From Piezodorus guildinii (lineage: Eukaryota; Arthropoda; Insecta; Hemiptera; Pentatomidae), in contig CM041293.1 of the NCBI GenBank assembly GCA_023052935.1, positions 176,009,600-176,073,599 on the forward strand: a stretch of 64,000 bases of DNA. The letters are read 5' to 3'. Below, piece after piece: positions 50,637 through 61,668 of this stretch (positions within the stretch are counted from its first letter, which is position 1; each line of letters starts with the position of its first letter). The translations under genes and the position numbers were made by a program. Under the pieces are notes generated by a model. That model searched no databases. It saw only the letters and a program-made list of their open reading frames with translations, and was not told the origin of the DNA.

Positions 50637-51436
50637 TGTGATAATGTACAAACGACTTTCACTTACCTGCGTTTTTAAAATCGATTAAAGAATTTTCAAA
50701 TACAGTTAGAAATAAAAATGAGTGAAACCATTAAGGAATTAGTTAAATTGAATTTCTAAAGAAACATATGTTTTATTGAAAAATCTATTATATTATTATC
50801 TAAAATAATCAGTTAGTTGTATCGGCTATTCATCACTATTAACTTTTACGAGCTTGTATATAAGATAATATTTTTTCTAAAATGTTTAGCTTTCCAACGG
50901 TATATTATACATCTATATTATGTTCAAAGTTCTTATGTTCAAAAACTAAAAATTGCATTAAAAAAAATATTTTTGCAGTTTTCTCCTTTAGTTGGATATC
51001 GAATTAGTTCAACTTATGTATTTACTTGTTTTTTAGCAATACTAATCAGATGATATGGTCAGTTTCATAAAAAAGGAGAAATTATGAAATATCGGCATTC
51101 AAGCCCTTTCAGACTATTTCAATTACAATGAAACCTACATGATATTAAAGCCCGTCCAATTTTAAACCGATATAGCGAGTTTAATCAAAATCGTTAGAGC
51201 CGTTTTTAGTTAAAAAATACATGGTATATAGTGGCTCTTCTGGTTTTGATGAAAAGGTTGCTGAAATATCTCGGGCATATAGTTTTCTTAAATATAAAAT
51301 TTAAATTTCATAGGTCATTTCGTTTTCGTGCTGGACTTACCACACACACACTCACATACACACACACACACAGAGCTTTTTGCGGGACTTGGTCATTTGG
51401 TGTCAGGGGACCCTAAGAAGTGTATTTCCGTTGATC
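50637..51436 (+). repeat. Family H repeat, 3' end missing
   Basis: From ACAAACGACTTTCACTTACC to GGGACCCTAAGAAGTGTATT TCCGTTG. (CA)n expanded at 51340-51372. Confidence 0.85.
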
Positions 51437-51884
51437 ATGTTGATTATATAGCTGAAAAAATATCATATTGAATTAATAATAACAGCGTTGAAAACAATTT
51501 AAATTATAAAACATCTATGCATAACATTGTTTATATTTTTTCGATTTGCAATCGTAAGGAAGTATTTTCTGCCTTTAGTTCTTATAGAAAAAAAGTTGGA
51601 GAAATTATATATTTGTTGCTAATTTAAAAAAAAAAAATAGTCCAGTAGTTTTGAAGAAATGCCGCGGACGGCAGACAAACGTTTTTTTTTTTTTTTTAAT
51701 TCGTTATTCGGATTATATGTATCTTGATTAATTTTTTTTTTATTACCTTTTTTTTTGTCCGATCACAAAGGTTTATGATTTATTGTAAATAATAAACCTC
51801 AAAATGATTTTTTTTTTAATTTATTTTTCTTAATTTCAAAGCCCTTAGTAGTTTAGGTTGGAATTCCCGAATCGGTAATAAGAA
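51437..51884. other. Unassigned AT-rich sequence with minor repeat
   Basis: 51635-51730 is the diverged repeat also seen at 45166 and 59060. Several T or A runs. No coding. Confidence 0.45.
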
Positions 51885-52159
51885 TGGTACATTATAAGAG
51901 AGGGATGAGGACGCGGGAAAAGATGTCTTCTTCATAGGTTGCCATTAATCTTCTTCCTGTGACGGGGCTCACCGGATTTTTGATTCATTGATTAATCCTC
52001 AGTAAAGGCTAAGGCTCCTAAATATTGTTGCCAGCTTTGTGGCCTCTAGTGATGTAGTCAGTCAGTGTCGGGAGTTCCAAGGTAGGGTGCAGTATGTCTG
52101 TAGTGTCGTATGTCTTACTTACGTCGAGGGATTGCAATCCGGAAAACCGGATCCGATTA

Positions 52160-52765
52160 TAGCTATATTTGGCCAAAAATAGTACAGTTTAATAGAAAAG
52201 TACTTTAAATGGATTACATTTGGTGCACATTTGTGGTGTCGATCACGCCATATATTCAGTTCAATATCATTGTTCGCCTTTCACGAGCTAATACATGTGT
52301 ATTTGTAAACAGATATTATTATCATGGATATACGCGAGCTATAGCATCCTATAAGTTGACTGTAGATGAACTTCTAAATCAACTGTAACATTTTTTTACT
52401 TTCACTTACTATATATAGTAAGGGGAAGTATTGCGATCGTGAAAATTTTCGAATTCCAGATTTCAGCTATATTTTGCCAAAAATAGTGCAGTTTAATAAA
52501 AAAGTACTTTAAATGGATTACATTTGGTGCACATTTGTGGTGGTGTCGTTCGACGCCAAATTACATTCAGTTCAGCATCATTTGTTCGCCTTTCGCGAGA
52601 TAATACATGTGTTTTTGTTTTGTCGGTGCTTCACCTAAATGTATGGATATACGCGAGCTATAGCATCCTATAAGTTGGCTGTAGAGGAACTTCTGAAACA
52701 ACTGTACAAATCTTTTACTTTCACTTACTATATATAGTAAGGGGAAGTATTGCGATCGTGAAAAT
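52160..52765 (+). repeat. Tandem duplication, about 300-bp unit
   Basis: Unit 1 (52160-52463) and unit 2 (52465-52775) share GCTATATTTGGCCAAAAATA, GGATTACATTTGGTGCACAT, GATATACGCGAGCTATAGCA TCCTATAAGTTG, and the adjoining family H end TTTTACTTTCACTTACTATA TATAGTAAGGGGAAGTATTG. The duplication therefore includes the junction with family H. Confidence 0.9.
52396..52463 (-). repeat. Family H 3' end (duplicated)
   Basis: TTTTACTTTCACTTACTATA to CGAATTCCAG. It is identical in layout to the start of the next copy, as part of the 300-bp duplication. Confidence 0.88.
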
Positions 52766-53612
52766 TTTCGAATTCCAGTTTTTGACGGAAATACACGTTT
52801 TAGGGTCCCCTGAGTCTAAATAACCAAGTCCCGCAAAAAGGTCTGTGTGTGTGTGTGTGGTAACTCCCGGGCGGAAACGGTGAGTCCTATGACACTGAAA
52901 TTTCATATTTAAGACAACTATACGCCCGAGACGTAACAAAACTTTTTTCATCAAAATGAGCTTACCAGAAGAGGCACTTTGTACCACGCATTTTGCATCT
53001 TTTTTCGATTTTCTCAAAAACGGTTCCGACGATTTTGATTAAACTCGCTATTTCGATCTAACATTTAATGGGCTTTAATATCATGTAGGTTTTATTCTGA
53101 TTAAAATGGTCTGACAGGGCTTAAATGCTGATATTTTAAATTTTCTTCCCCTAAAGTACCTTTAATTTTGTATATTCAATAAAAATAACTATATTATCTT
53201 GTTAACGCCGATGAAAAACCGGTAAATATATAAATTGAATAAATTCGATACCCAACTAAAGGAGAAAACGGAAAAATATTCTGTTAATGCAATTTTTGTT
53301 TTTGAACATAAGAGCAGTAACATACATGTATGATATACCGTTGGAAAGCTAAAGATTTTAGAAAAAATATTATCTCATACACAAGCTTTAAAAGTTAATA
53401 GAGAGTGATGAAATGAACATAAAACTAACTGATTATTTTAGATAATAATATAATAGATTTTTTAATAAAACACATGTTTCTATATAAATTCAATTTGATT
53501 AATTCCTTAATAGTTTCACGTATTTATCTCTAGGTGTATTTGAAAATTCTTTCATTGATTTTAAAAATAGAGTTAAGTGAAAGTCGTGAGTTGCCCGCAC
53601 CAGATTTTTTTT
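52714..53612 (-). repeat. Family H repeat, complete
   Basis: From TTTTACTTTCACTTACTATA to GTGAGTTGCCCGCACCAGAT TTTTTT. (GT)n at 52842-52858. It is inside the hAT-like element. Confidence 0.92.
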
Positions 53613-54377
53613 TTTTAAGAGAAATTGCTCACCAACACTTGAGTTATGGTACTGAATTATATGAAAAACTGCTTAAAAATCTATTGAAATCTAGCAAGAC
53701 TGAGCTGCGTTACTGCTCACGTCTTCCTATACTTCACTTTCTTAGATAGTTCAATTAATTTACTAAGTTAGTTTATAAAATTTCATATAATTATCCTAGC
53801 GTAATTACCTGAGATGGGAATTGTGATAAAAATAATTTTAGATTATTTGAGAATGCTAACAATCACAAACAAGTCTTATATTTATGATAGACACTATCAT
53901 ATTTTGATGAGTATATCTAATGAATGGCATAATTATCACAATAATGAGTTTGCATTATAAGTATAATTCTTTAAATTATTGCACTGACATTAATTGTTTT
54001 TTAAATAGTATGTAAGTACTAATAACTTAAGTAAATATTATCAAAAATCAATTTTGATTTTGGAAAAATAGTGGTAGAAAAAAAATAGTCTTTATTTTCA
54101 GCAAATAGTAACCATTAGCCGACTGTTTTAATAGCCATTGAAATTTTACTAGTTACCTAAACTACTAAACTTTAATTTTTTGCTACATGTCTAATCCTAA
54201 CATAACTTCTATTTTATAAACTTCCTAATAGGACTACAATTATACTCGAATAACTCACTAACAGTTCATATTGGAACGAAAAGTGAAAATCAACCTGATT
54301 TTGTCAAGCCATCCGGATTGATGTAATTTGGGACCGGGTTCGGCCGGATTGAAAATGACACCGCATTGCAATCCCTA
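53613..54377. other. Interior of the hAT-like element, unassigned
   Basis: 53613-53750 holds a short frame REIAHQHLSYGTELYEKLLK ... LPILHFLR without known motif. 53760-54300 is AT-rich. TATTTGATGAGTATA-type sequences have no family match. Confidence 0.4.
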
Positions 54378-54965
54378 CTTACGTCTCAGCACGCCGTTCT
54401 GAAACTGTTGGAGCTTCTTCGCTGTGGCTGGTTTTATATTAGCTAACATGGGTGCAGTACTATGCAGCAGTGATGGCCTGATCACACTTTAATAAATCAT
54501 TAATTTGAGGCGGAGTGATAGGTTTGGAGATGTTAGAAGATGTCTCAGTCGGTATGTCTTTGTCCTCACTATCTTTATTTTTTTATTACAATGACGAGTT
54601 AGTGTTAAGTGCCTATCGAAGGCGATGCTAAGATATAATACACTGTTCGCCGGTTTGCTAACTATGGCCGCTACCTTGTAGGTTTTTGGTAGTCGGTCCT
54701 TGTTTTCTGGAAGGAGAAAATAATACAGCCCATCTTTGAAAATAGAGATCAAAATGATTCTGAATATATAAAAAGATATGCAGATGAAGGATTTGGGAAT
54801 ATAGGAGAGATAAAACAATAGGCTGAGTACAGATGACCTTTCGAAGCGGGCGACATACTACCTCAAGGCCGTCTCAGCTTCGCGCGACATTACACGTTCT
54901 CGATATATTGATACCATCCTTCGTCGTAGAGTATAGACGTTCTGCATATTAAATTTAAATTAAGG

Positions 54966-55600
54966 ATTCATGTTTTCACTGGAAAGACACGTTTTAGGGT
55001 TCCCAGAGTCTAAATGATAAGGTCTGGCAAAAAAGGTCTTTGTGTGTGAGTGGTAAGTCCAGCGCGAAAACAAATAGTCGTAAAGTACAGAAATATCACA
55101 TTTAAATTACTATACACCCGAGATACACACTTTTTCATCAAAATCAGCTGACCGGAAGAACTACTTTATACCACACATTTAGAACCTTTTTACGATTTTC
55201 TCAAAATCAGTCCCAGCGATTTCGATTAAACTCGCTATATCGTTGTTAAATTTAATGGGATTTCATATCACGCATGTTTTTTTTCTGATTTACGTAGTCT
55301 GACAAGGTTTAATTGACGATCTTTTAAATTTTCTTCCTCTAAAGTACCTTTGATTTTGTAGATTCTATAAAAATAAGTATATTGTCTTGATACCACTGAT
55401 GAAGAACAAGTAAATATATAAATTGAATGAATTCGATAACCAACTAAAGGAAAAAACTGATTTTTTTTTTGTTTTTGAACATAAGAACAGTAATATACAC
55501 GTATAATATACCGTTGGAAAGCTAAAGATTTTAGAAAACATATTATCTCATACATAAGCTTTTAAAAGTTAATAGAGAGTGATGAAAAGCCGATGAAGAA
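54966..55600 (-). repeat. Family H repeat, internal part
   Basis: GACACGTTTTAGGGTTCCCA to AGAGAGTGATGAAAAGCCGA. Both terminal blocks are missing. Confidence 0.83.
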
Positions 55601-55751
55601 TCTGTAACAATATCAACTATTTAGTACTGATAAAAAACAGCTAAATATGTAATTTGAACGAATGCGATATCCAACTAAAAAATACCAAAATATTTTGTTA
55701 TGCAATTTCGTTGTTTTTGAAAATAAAAACAGTAATATAGACGTATTATAT

Positions 55752-56375
55752 ACGTTGGAAGATCTTGGTGATATTGATGTATCAGGGCATACCTTTGAAC
55801 ACGTAGAGAAATTCAAGTATTTAGGTTCAATTATAACAAGAAAAAATGAAATCCAGGAAGAAATAAAATCTCGGTTAAAAGTGGGAAATGCGTGTTATTA
55901 TTCAGTTGCTAAGTTACTTAGTTCGCGGCTTCTATATAAAAACTTAAAGGTTAGAATTTATAAAACTATTATTCTTCCAATGGTTCTTTAAGGATGTGAA
56001 ACGTGGCCGCTTACTCTGAAGGATGAGCAACGGCTTAAGGTTTTCGAAAGTAAGGAATTGCGTAAAATATTTGGTCCGAAGAGAGATGAGGCCACTGGGG
56101 AGTTTAGAAGGTTGCACAACGCGGAATCGCGGAACTTGTATCCTGTAAATATAATTGAGCTGATTGCATCGCGGAGACTCAAATGGGCGAGTAAAGTTGT
56201 TGGGCTCGATGACGAGCGGTTTCCGAGAAAGTCGGTATTTGCTGATCCTACTGGTAGGCGTCCGAAAGGTAGGCCGAAGCGTAGATGGGAGGATTGCGTT
56301 AAGGCTGATCTCGAGAGCTTGGGCTTGAATGGTGAACATTGGACGAGTCTGTGTAGGCGGAATTTGGTGGTATAG
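55752..56375 (+). pseudogene. RTE polymerase C-terminal part
   Basis: An uninterrupted frame up to TIILPMVL and a stop at 55989 (TAA in place of the TAC/TAT of LYGCE). Then from about 56000 WPLTLKDEQRLKVFES, KIFGPKRDEATGEFRRLHNA, ending LCRRNLVV-stop at 56375, where the long copy reads LVVSASN. Catalytic domain absent. Confidence 0.85.
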
Positions 56376-56422
56376 GCATCGAACCTTCGGGTTCGCTAAG
56401 CCTATTATTATTATTATTATTA
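55761..56422 (+). mobile_element. RTE-like LINE, 5'-truncated
   Basis: Perfect 12-bp duplication TATACGTTGGAA (55749-55760, 56423-56434). It codes DLGDIDVSGHTFEHVEKFKY LGSIITRKNEIQEEIKSRLK to the C-terminal RPKGRPKRRWEDCVKADLES, then the end CTTCGGGTTCGCTAAGCC and (TTA)n. Confidence 0.92.
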
Positions 56423-56616
56423 TATACGTTGGAAAGCTAATGATTTTAGAAGAAATATTATCTTGTACACAAAATTGTAAAATTTAATGGTGAGTGGTGA
56501 AAAGCCAATAAAACTAACTAATCGTCATAGATTAGAATATAATAGATTATTAGATAAATCACATGTTTCTCTTGAAATTCAATGTAATTAATTTTAGAAC
56601 AATTTGTTTTTATTTC

Positions 56617-56930
56617 AGGGGAGCGGCGTGGTCTAGTGGATAGAGCACTAGTCTGGTGTTCTCCGGGTCCTGGGTTCGAATCCCGGTTGTGGCAGAATAT
56701 TATTTATTCTGTTAATTCAGTCGGGGAGCGGCCCTAGGGTATGGAGACCCTCCTGGGGTAGACCCAGCCTCTATAAAGTGGGTACCCAAATTAATTGGGG
56801 AAAAACCAGGCGGATGAGCGTGATTAAGGCCTAATCACCTCATTGCACAGCCGTTGGCCTAGAAACAGTACGAATCTCTATATGTACTGAGCCCAAGACC
56901 CTTCATGGGTTGTAGTGGTACAGGTTTTTT
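56617..56930 (+). mobile_element. SINE A, full length, with target duplication
   Basis: Perfect 11-bp duplication GTTTTTATTTC (56606-56616, 56931-56941). Head GGGGAGCGGCGTGGTCTAGT, B box GGTTCGAATCC, body and tail TTGTAGTGGTACAGG with T6. 314 bp; this is the best copy for family length. Confidence 0.93.
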
Positions 56931-56949
56931 GTTTTTATTTCTAAGTGTA

Positions 56950-57172
56950 CGGAGTAGAGCTTTGGGGCTCTACTAAACCATCAAATTCTTCCCGTATTCA
57001 ATCCCTACAATCCAAAATCCTTCGTAAAATCCTCAATGCTTCTTATTTTGTAACTAATAAACTGATCCACAAAGACCTTAATATTCCGTATGTTGCTCAT
57101 TTGGCCCGATCTAGATACCATTCCTTTTTAGTACAGTTTTAAATTTCAAAAAATTATGTTTAAAAAAAAAAA
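56950..57172 (+). mobile_element. jockey-like LINE J1, short 5'-truncated copy
   Basis: Perfect 11-bp duplication TTCTAAGTGTA (56939-56949, 57173-57183). It codes GVELWGSTKPSNSSRIQSLQ SKILRKILNASYFVTNKLIH KDLNIPYVAHLARSRY, then breaks off and ends in an A-rich tail. The right part of the protein is deleted. Confidence 0.9.
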
Positions 57173-57247
57173 TTCTAAGTGTATTTAAATTTATTTTGAC
57201 TACGGAGGTAAGTGAAAGTCGTGTGTTTGCGCGCACCAGATTTTTTA

Positions 57248-57455
57248 TTAAACCACCGCTTTAATTTTCAAAAATGCACTAATAAGTATGGTGAATATAA
57301 AGTATAGCCAATTTCTCTAATATCAGTGTCACCTTTTGCCCTAAGCCATATCATTTTATTACCACTATAAAATCTAGAATTTAAACTAAACAGGAGGTTC
57401 TATCGACAAATATTATATAAAGAAAGTAAAATTCGATCCACAAAAAACACACGTG
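57248..57455. other. Unassigned AT-rich sequence
   Basis: Nothing recognisable between two family H copies. Confidence 0.4.
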
Positions 57456-58098
57456 TTACTTTCACTTACTTACAGTTACAGCTAAGATATCTTAAAGAAA
57501 AGTTACAGCAACGTTTTTAAAATCGGATGACCCGATGAGCCACTTTATATAAAAATATACGGTCGAGACGTTACAAAACCTTTTTCATCAAAAAGAGCTT
57601 AACAGACCTTTTCTCGAAAACGTTTCCGACTATTTTGATTAATATAGCTATATCGATGTAAAATTTAATGGGCTTTAATATCATGTAGGTTTATTTCTGA
57701 TTTAAATAGTCTGACAGGGCATAAATGCCTATATTTTAAATTTTCTTCCTCTAAAGTACCTTCAATTTTGTAAATTCGTAACAAAATAACCATACTATCT
57801 TGTTAGCATTGTTAAAAAAGATATAATTATGTAAGTTGAACGAATTATAAATCCACCTCCAGGAGAAAAAGGTAAAAAATGTTTTTTATGTGATTTTTTA
57901 TCATTAACATAAGGAACTTCAATATATATGTATAATGTACTGTTGGAAAGCTAATGATTTTACCTGATACACAAAATTGTAACAGTGATGAAAATCCGCT
58001 AAAACTAATTATCTTAGATAATAATATAATAAATTATTTAATAAAACACATGTTTCTTTTGAAACTCAATGCAATAAGTTCTTAGCCAATTTATTTTA

Positions 58099-58911
58099 TT
58101 TTTTTTTATTTTTTTTTTAACTTAATATTTTTATTTTCACCTGTAAATGTTACAATCAGCAAATGAGTTATATATGATAAACATAGCATTCAAAAACAAA
58201 CTATTTTTTCAGGCTAGAAGGTCCCTCATCCAACTCCTTTTCAGCCTACGCCGAGTTATGTATGGTATGTCAGTTGTAGCCATGTTTTGTACAAGTTTGT
58301 TTTTATGTCCATTCAGTTTGTCGTGAAATCGTTTGTAAGTCAGTCGAATGTGGTTTATTGTAGTTGGAATACGTAAGTAAGTGTGTAGGGTATCGTTTGA
58401 TACATATGGTGGTGAGTTCATTGCTAGTCTTAAAAATTGCGATTGAAAGGTTTGTATTTTTCGTATGTGTGTCTTTTTAGCGGGTCCGTATATTTGGAAA
58501 ACGTAAGTCCACATTGGTTTTAATAAATAAGTGTAAACATTTAGTTTCTGTCTGGTGGATAATTTAGAACGTCTATGTAATATTGAATATAATAGTCTAA
58601 GTCGAAAGTTTAGCGTTTTACGTTTTGTCTTGACGTGTGGGCCCCATGTCAATCTTTTGTCAAATATTAGTCCTAAGTACGTTACTGTATTTGTTTGTGG
58701 TAAAGGGTGATTGTCTATGTAAACTGAAGGGCAGATTCCGCGTCTAAGTGTAAATGTAATATGTAGTGACTTGTCTTGGTTAATTTCAACTTCCATTTCT
58801 CACACCAGTTTTGTACGTTGTCCAAATGGTGTTGTAATATCATACTAGTTTGTATAGGGTCTGTGTTTCTCGTAATAATTGCAGTGTCGTCGGCATATGT
58901 CGCAGTTAAGT
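58099..58911 (-). mobile_element. jockey-like LINE J2, 5'-truncated
   Basis: Perfect 12-bp duplication CAATTTATTTTA (58087-58098, 58912-58923). A-rich tail on the minus strand (T/A run at 58099-58120 on +). Clearly a different family from J1: the catalytic stretch is TYADDTAIITRNTDPIQTSM and the end is RRRLKRSWMRDLLA. Confidence 0.9.
58209..58905 (-). pseudogene. jockey J2 polymerase C-terminal part
   Basis: 58905-58800 reads ATYADDTAIITRNTDPIQTS, LQHHLDNVQNWCEKWKLK. After a one-base shift at about 58798, a 195-codon open frame follows: INQDKSLHITFTLRRGICPS, TYLGLIFDKRLTWGPHVKTK, YLLKPMWTYVFQIYGPAKKT, ending MRDLLA. The catalytic YADD is intact and just one shift separates it from the rest, so decay is mild. 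The endonuclease and the front of the polymerase are absent by truncation. Confidence 0.87.
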
Positions 58912-58998
58912 CAATTTATTTTAATCTCTAGATGTATTTAAAAATCCTTGAATACAACAAGGCTAAATAAAAGTCGTCAATTAAACACACCAAATTTT

Positions 58999-59190
58999 AA
59001 AAAAATTAAATCTAATAAAAAGTAATTAGATTTTAAAAATGTGGAACAGAAATAGATTTTTTAAAAATTGGTCCAGTACTTTCGGATAAAAGCCGCGGAT
59101 GACCTACCGTGGACAGCTTTTTTTTTTAATTCGTTTTTCGGATTCCATGTATCATGAAACGTAAGATCTCAAAGTTTAAGAAGGGTTATT
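58999..59190. other. Minor repeat (third copy) and spacer
   Basis: TTGGTCCAGTACTTTCGGAT AAAAGCCGCGGATGACC and TTCGTTTTTCGGATTCCATG TATCATGAAACGTAAGA match 45166 and 51640. Confidence 0.5.
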
Positions 59191-60227
59191 TTTTTACTTT
59201 CACTTACCTATATATGAAATATTGCGTGTAAGTAATGCGATCGTGAAAATTTTCGAATTCCAGTTTTTGACGTAAATACACGTTTTAGGGTCTCCTGAGT
59301 CCAAAAAACCAAGTCCCGAAAAAAGGTCTGTGTGTGTGTGTGGTAACTCCCGGGCAAAAACGAAAAGTCTTATGAAACTGAAATTTCATGTTTAAGACAA
59401 GTATACGCCCGAGGCGTTACAGAGACGTTTTCACCAAAATCAGCTATCCAGAAGAGCCACTTTATACCATGCATTTTGCACCTTATTACGATTTTCTCAA
59501 AAACGGCTCTAACTATTTTGATTAAACTCTATATTTCGATGTAAAATTTATTGGACTTTGATATCATGTAAGTTTCATTCTGATTGAAATTGTGTGACGG
59601 GACTTATGTTACGGGATGCTGATGGTTTAAATTTTCTTCTTCTTTCTCTGACGTACCTTTAATTTTGTAGATTATTTTTATAGAATCTATATTATCTTGT
59701 TACCACTGATGAAAAACAAGTAAATATATAAATTGAATGAATTTGATACCCAACTAAAGGAAAAAACTGAAATATTTTTTTATGCAATTTTTTGTTTTTG
59801 AACATAAGAGCAGTAATATACATGTATAATATACCGTTGGAAAGAGAAAGACTTTACAAAATATATTATCTTAAACAAAAGCTTGAAAAATTGAATTCAG
59901 AATGATAATAAGCCGATAAAACTAACTGATTATCTTAGATAACAATATAATATATTTTTTAATAAAACACATCTACTAATATTATAAATCTAAAGAGTTT
60001 GTTTGTTTGTTTGAACGCGCTAATCTCAGAAACTACTGGTTCGAATTGAAAAATTCTTTTTTTGTTGGATAGCCCATTTATCGAGGAAGGCTATAGGCTA
60101 TATAACCTCACGACCAATAGGACCGAAGAATCAGTCGAAAATCTGGGGGAAAACGGGGAAAATTTAGGAGAGAAAACCTCCCATCCCAATGATTCCAAAT
60201 GATTTACCTTTTATTTTTAAAAATATT

Positions 60228-60456
60228 CAATTTCCCGTTAATTTATATTTTTCCGTAACAATTAATCACAGAGGTAAACATTTAAACACGTAGGAATAGA
60301 TTTACGTCAAGATCGGGTTGCGAAGAAAATCAGTATGTTCTTCTGCCACAAGAAAATAAAACTAAAAATGTCATTTACGCGGAAGTACTTTAAAATATAT
60401 CCTTTTAAAAACTTTTTAATAGCAATCATAATAACAGAAATTGATGCAGACGAAGT
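60228..60456 (+). pseudogene. Helitron helicase C-terminal scrap
   Basis: FPVNLYFSVTIN, then a small deletion in the NKSHGQ region (ATTAATCACAGAGGTAAACA), then HVGIDLRQDRVAKKISMFFC HKKIKLK in another frame and EIDADEV. Same scrap as 16441-16580. Ends at the RTE segment. Confidence 0.72.
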
Positions 60457-60997
60457 CGCTTTAGAATATATCAAAGAAAAGGTGACATGTACTAAGAAGG
60501 TTTAAATTTGGGTGATAAAATTCCGGTTCTGGGAAACGCCGATGATTTGGTAGTGCTAGGGGAAGACACGGAAACTATACAACTAAATACAAGTGCGTTA
60601 ATAAAAACCGGTAAAGAAATAGGACTCGAAATAAGTACCGAAAAGACAAAATATATGATTTGTAGCAGAGACGGTGGCGATCATAGTGATATTGATATAT
60701 CAGGGTATACTTTTGAACACGTAGAGAAATTTAAGTATTTAGGTTCAATGATAACGAAAAAAAATAAATCCAGGAGGAAATAAGGTCCTGATTAAAGGCG
60801 AGAAATGCGTGTTATAATTCAGTTGCGAAATTATTTAGCTTCTGTCTAAAAACTTAAAGGTTAGAATTTATAAAACTATTATTCTTCCGACGGTGAAACG
60901 TGGCCGCTTACTTTGAAGGACGGACAACGGCGGCTAGAGGTTTTAGAAAATAAAGGTACTAGAGGTAAAATGTTTGGTCCAAAGAGAGATGGGGCTA
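60457..60997 (+). mobile_element. Internal RTE segment inside the Helitron
   Basis: Begins GCTTTAGAATATATCAAAGA (just before the YADD region of the RTE) and stops after TTTGGTCCAAAGAGAGATGG, well before the RTE 3' end and its (TTA)n tail. GDKIPVLGNADDLVVLGEDT ETIQLNTSALIKTGKEIGLE is readable (60508-60783), with NADD in place of YADD; later sequence is frameshifted and has a deletion. A LINE inserted by its own mechanism would keep its 3' end, so capture is likelier. Confidence 0.82.
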
Positions 60998-61432
60998 CAT
61001 ATTTATATCAATCCATATTGTTGAGTCATGTTTTATTTCAAGAGTCATTTTTAACTTAGATCGTTATTACCTTGAAGCATATACACTTATAAATTTAAAT
61101 AAATTTGAAAAATTACTATTTCTTATGATTAATTCGAGTATAATAATCAGAATTATTATTTTAAGCATATTTAGGACTTTTATTAGCTATATGTCTATAT
61201 TTATAAAAGAAAGTACAACTAAATTTTCTGGTATATAAAAAATTACTATGGTTGTGAGGCTAAAATTTTTCCTGGACGTTCGTCTTACCGCCTATATGTG
61301 CAATAAGGCTGGATTTGAAAATCTTCGCCCGAAAAGTGGTTGAACAACCTAAACGTAAAATTGTCTTAATCTGATATGTATCAGCAAAGGTACAAAGATT
61401 TTCTAAAAAATCTATTTAAGCATATTACTGTT

Positions 61433-61668
61433 GTTATCTATTCGTTTAACGTCACTTTTATACTACTATGGCTAATCGTATGATGACTAATTTTTTCCTC
61501 TCCAAGTTTAGTTAGGGTAGAGATCTTTAACGAGTTCATGAAATCGCAAAGGCTTGGGACCACCATTTTACGTCCCCTTCGAAGAAGGGCATAACTAAGG
61601 TTGTTTTTAGCTCCCAATAAAAAATCTTAAGGGCACCTGGCTGGTCACTACATACAGGTGACCAACCC
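61433..61668 (-). mobile_element. SINE B inside the Helitron, diverged
   Basis: Plus-strand view: TTCGTTTAACGTCACTTTTA, CTATGGCTAATCGTATGATG, GGGTAGAGATCTTTAACGAG TTCATGAAATCGCAAAGGCT, and TGGTCACTACATACAGGTGA. The B box has been lost by deletion. Confidence 0.72.

Larger units (their letters stand above)
52126..54377. mobile_element. hAT-like non-autonomous element, 2.25 kb
   Basis: Flanked by an 8-bp duplication CTTACGTC (52118-52125, 54378-54385). The ends are imperfect inverted repeats: GAGGGATTGCAATCCGG on the left and TAGGGATTGCAATGCGG as the inverse of the right end. An 8-bp duplication and a -AGGG- start fit hAT elements. No transposase is visible; most of the interior is a duplicated segment plus family H sequence. 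Confidence 0.72.
51885..54825 (-). mobile_element. jockey-like LINE (J3) split by a hAT-like element
   Basis: On the minus strand 54745-54386 reads LPKTYKVAAIVSKPANSVLY LSIAFDRHLT, TYRLRHLLTSPNLSLRLKLM IY, then ANIKPATAKKLQQFQNGVLR. After removal of 52126-54377 the reading continues at 52117 in the C-terminal region (LHPTLELPTLTDYI). AFDRHLT and LQ-FQN-VLR are typical jockey-group positions after the YADD motif. Multiple frameshifts. Confidence 0.68.
55601..57247 (-). repeat. Family H repeat split by RTE, SINE A and jockey
   Basis: Pieces 55601-55760, 56423-56616 and 57173-57247. They are recognisable from GCTAAATATGTAATTTGAAC, GGAAAGCTAATGATTTTAGA and GGAGGTAAGTGAAAGTCGTG TGTTTGCGCGCACCAGATTT. 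All three insertions have readable target duplications. Confidence 0.88.
57456..58998 (-). repeat. Family H repeat split by jockey J2
   Basis: 57456-58098 and 58912-58998. The outer hairpin is diverged (TTACTTTCACTTACTTACAG) and the (CA)n block is deleted. The 5' end reads AAAAGTCGTCAATTAAACAC ACCAAATTTT. Confidence 0.8.
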
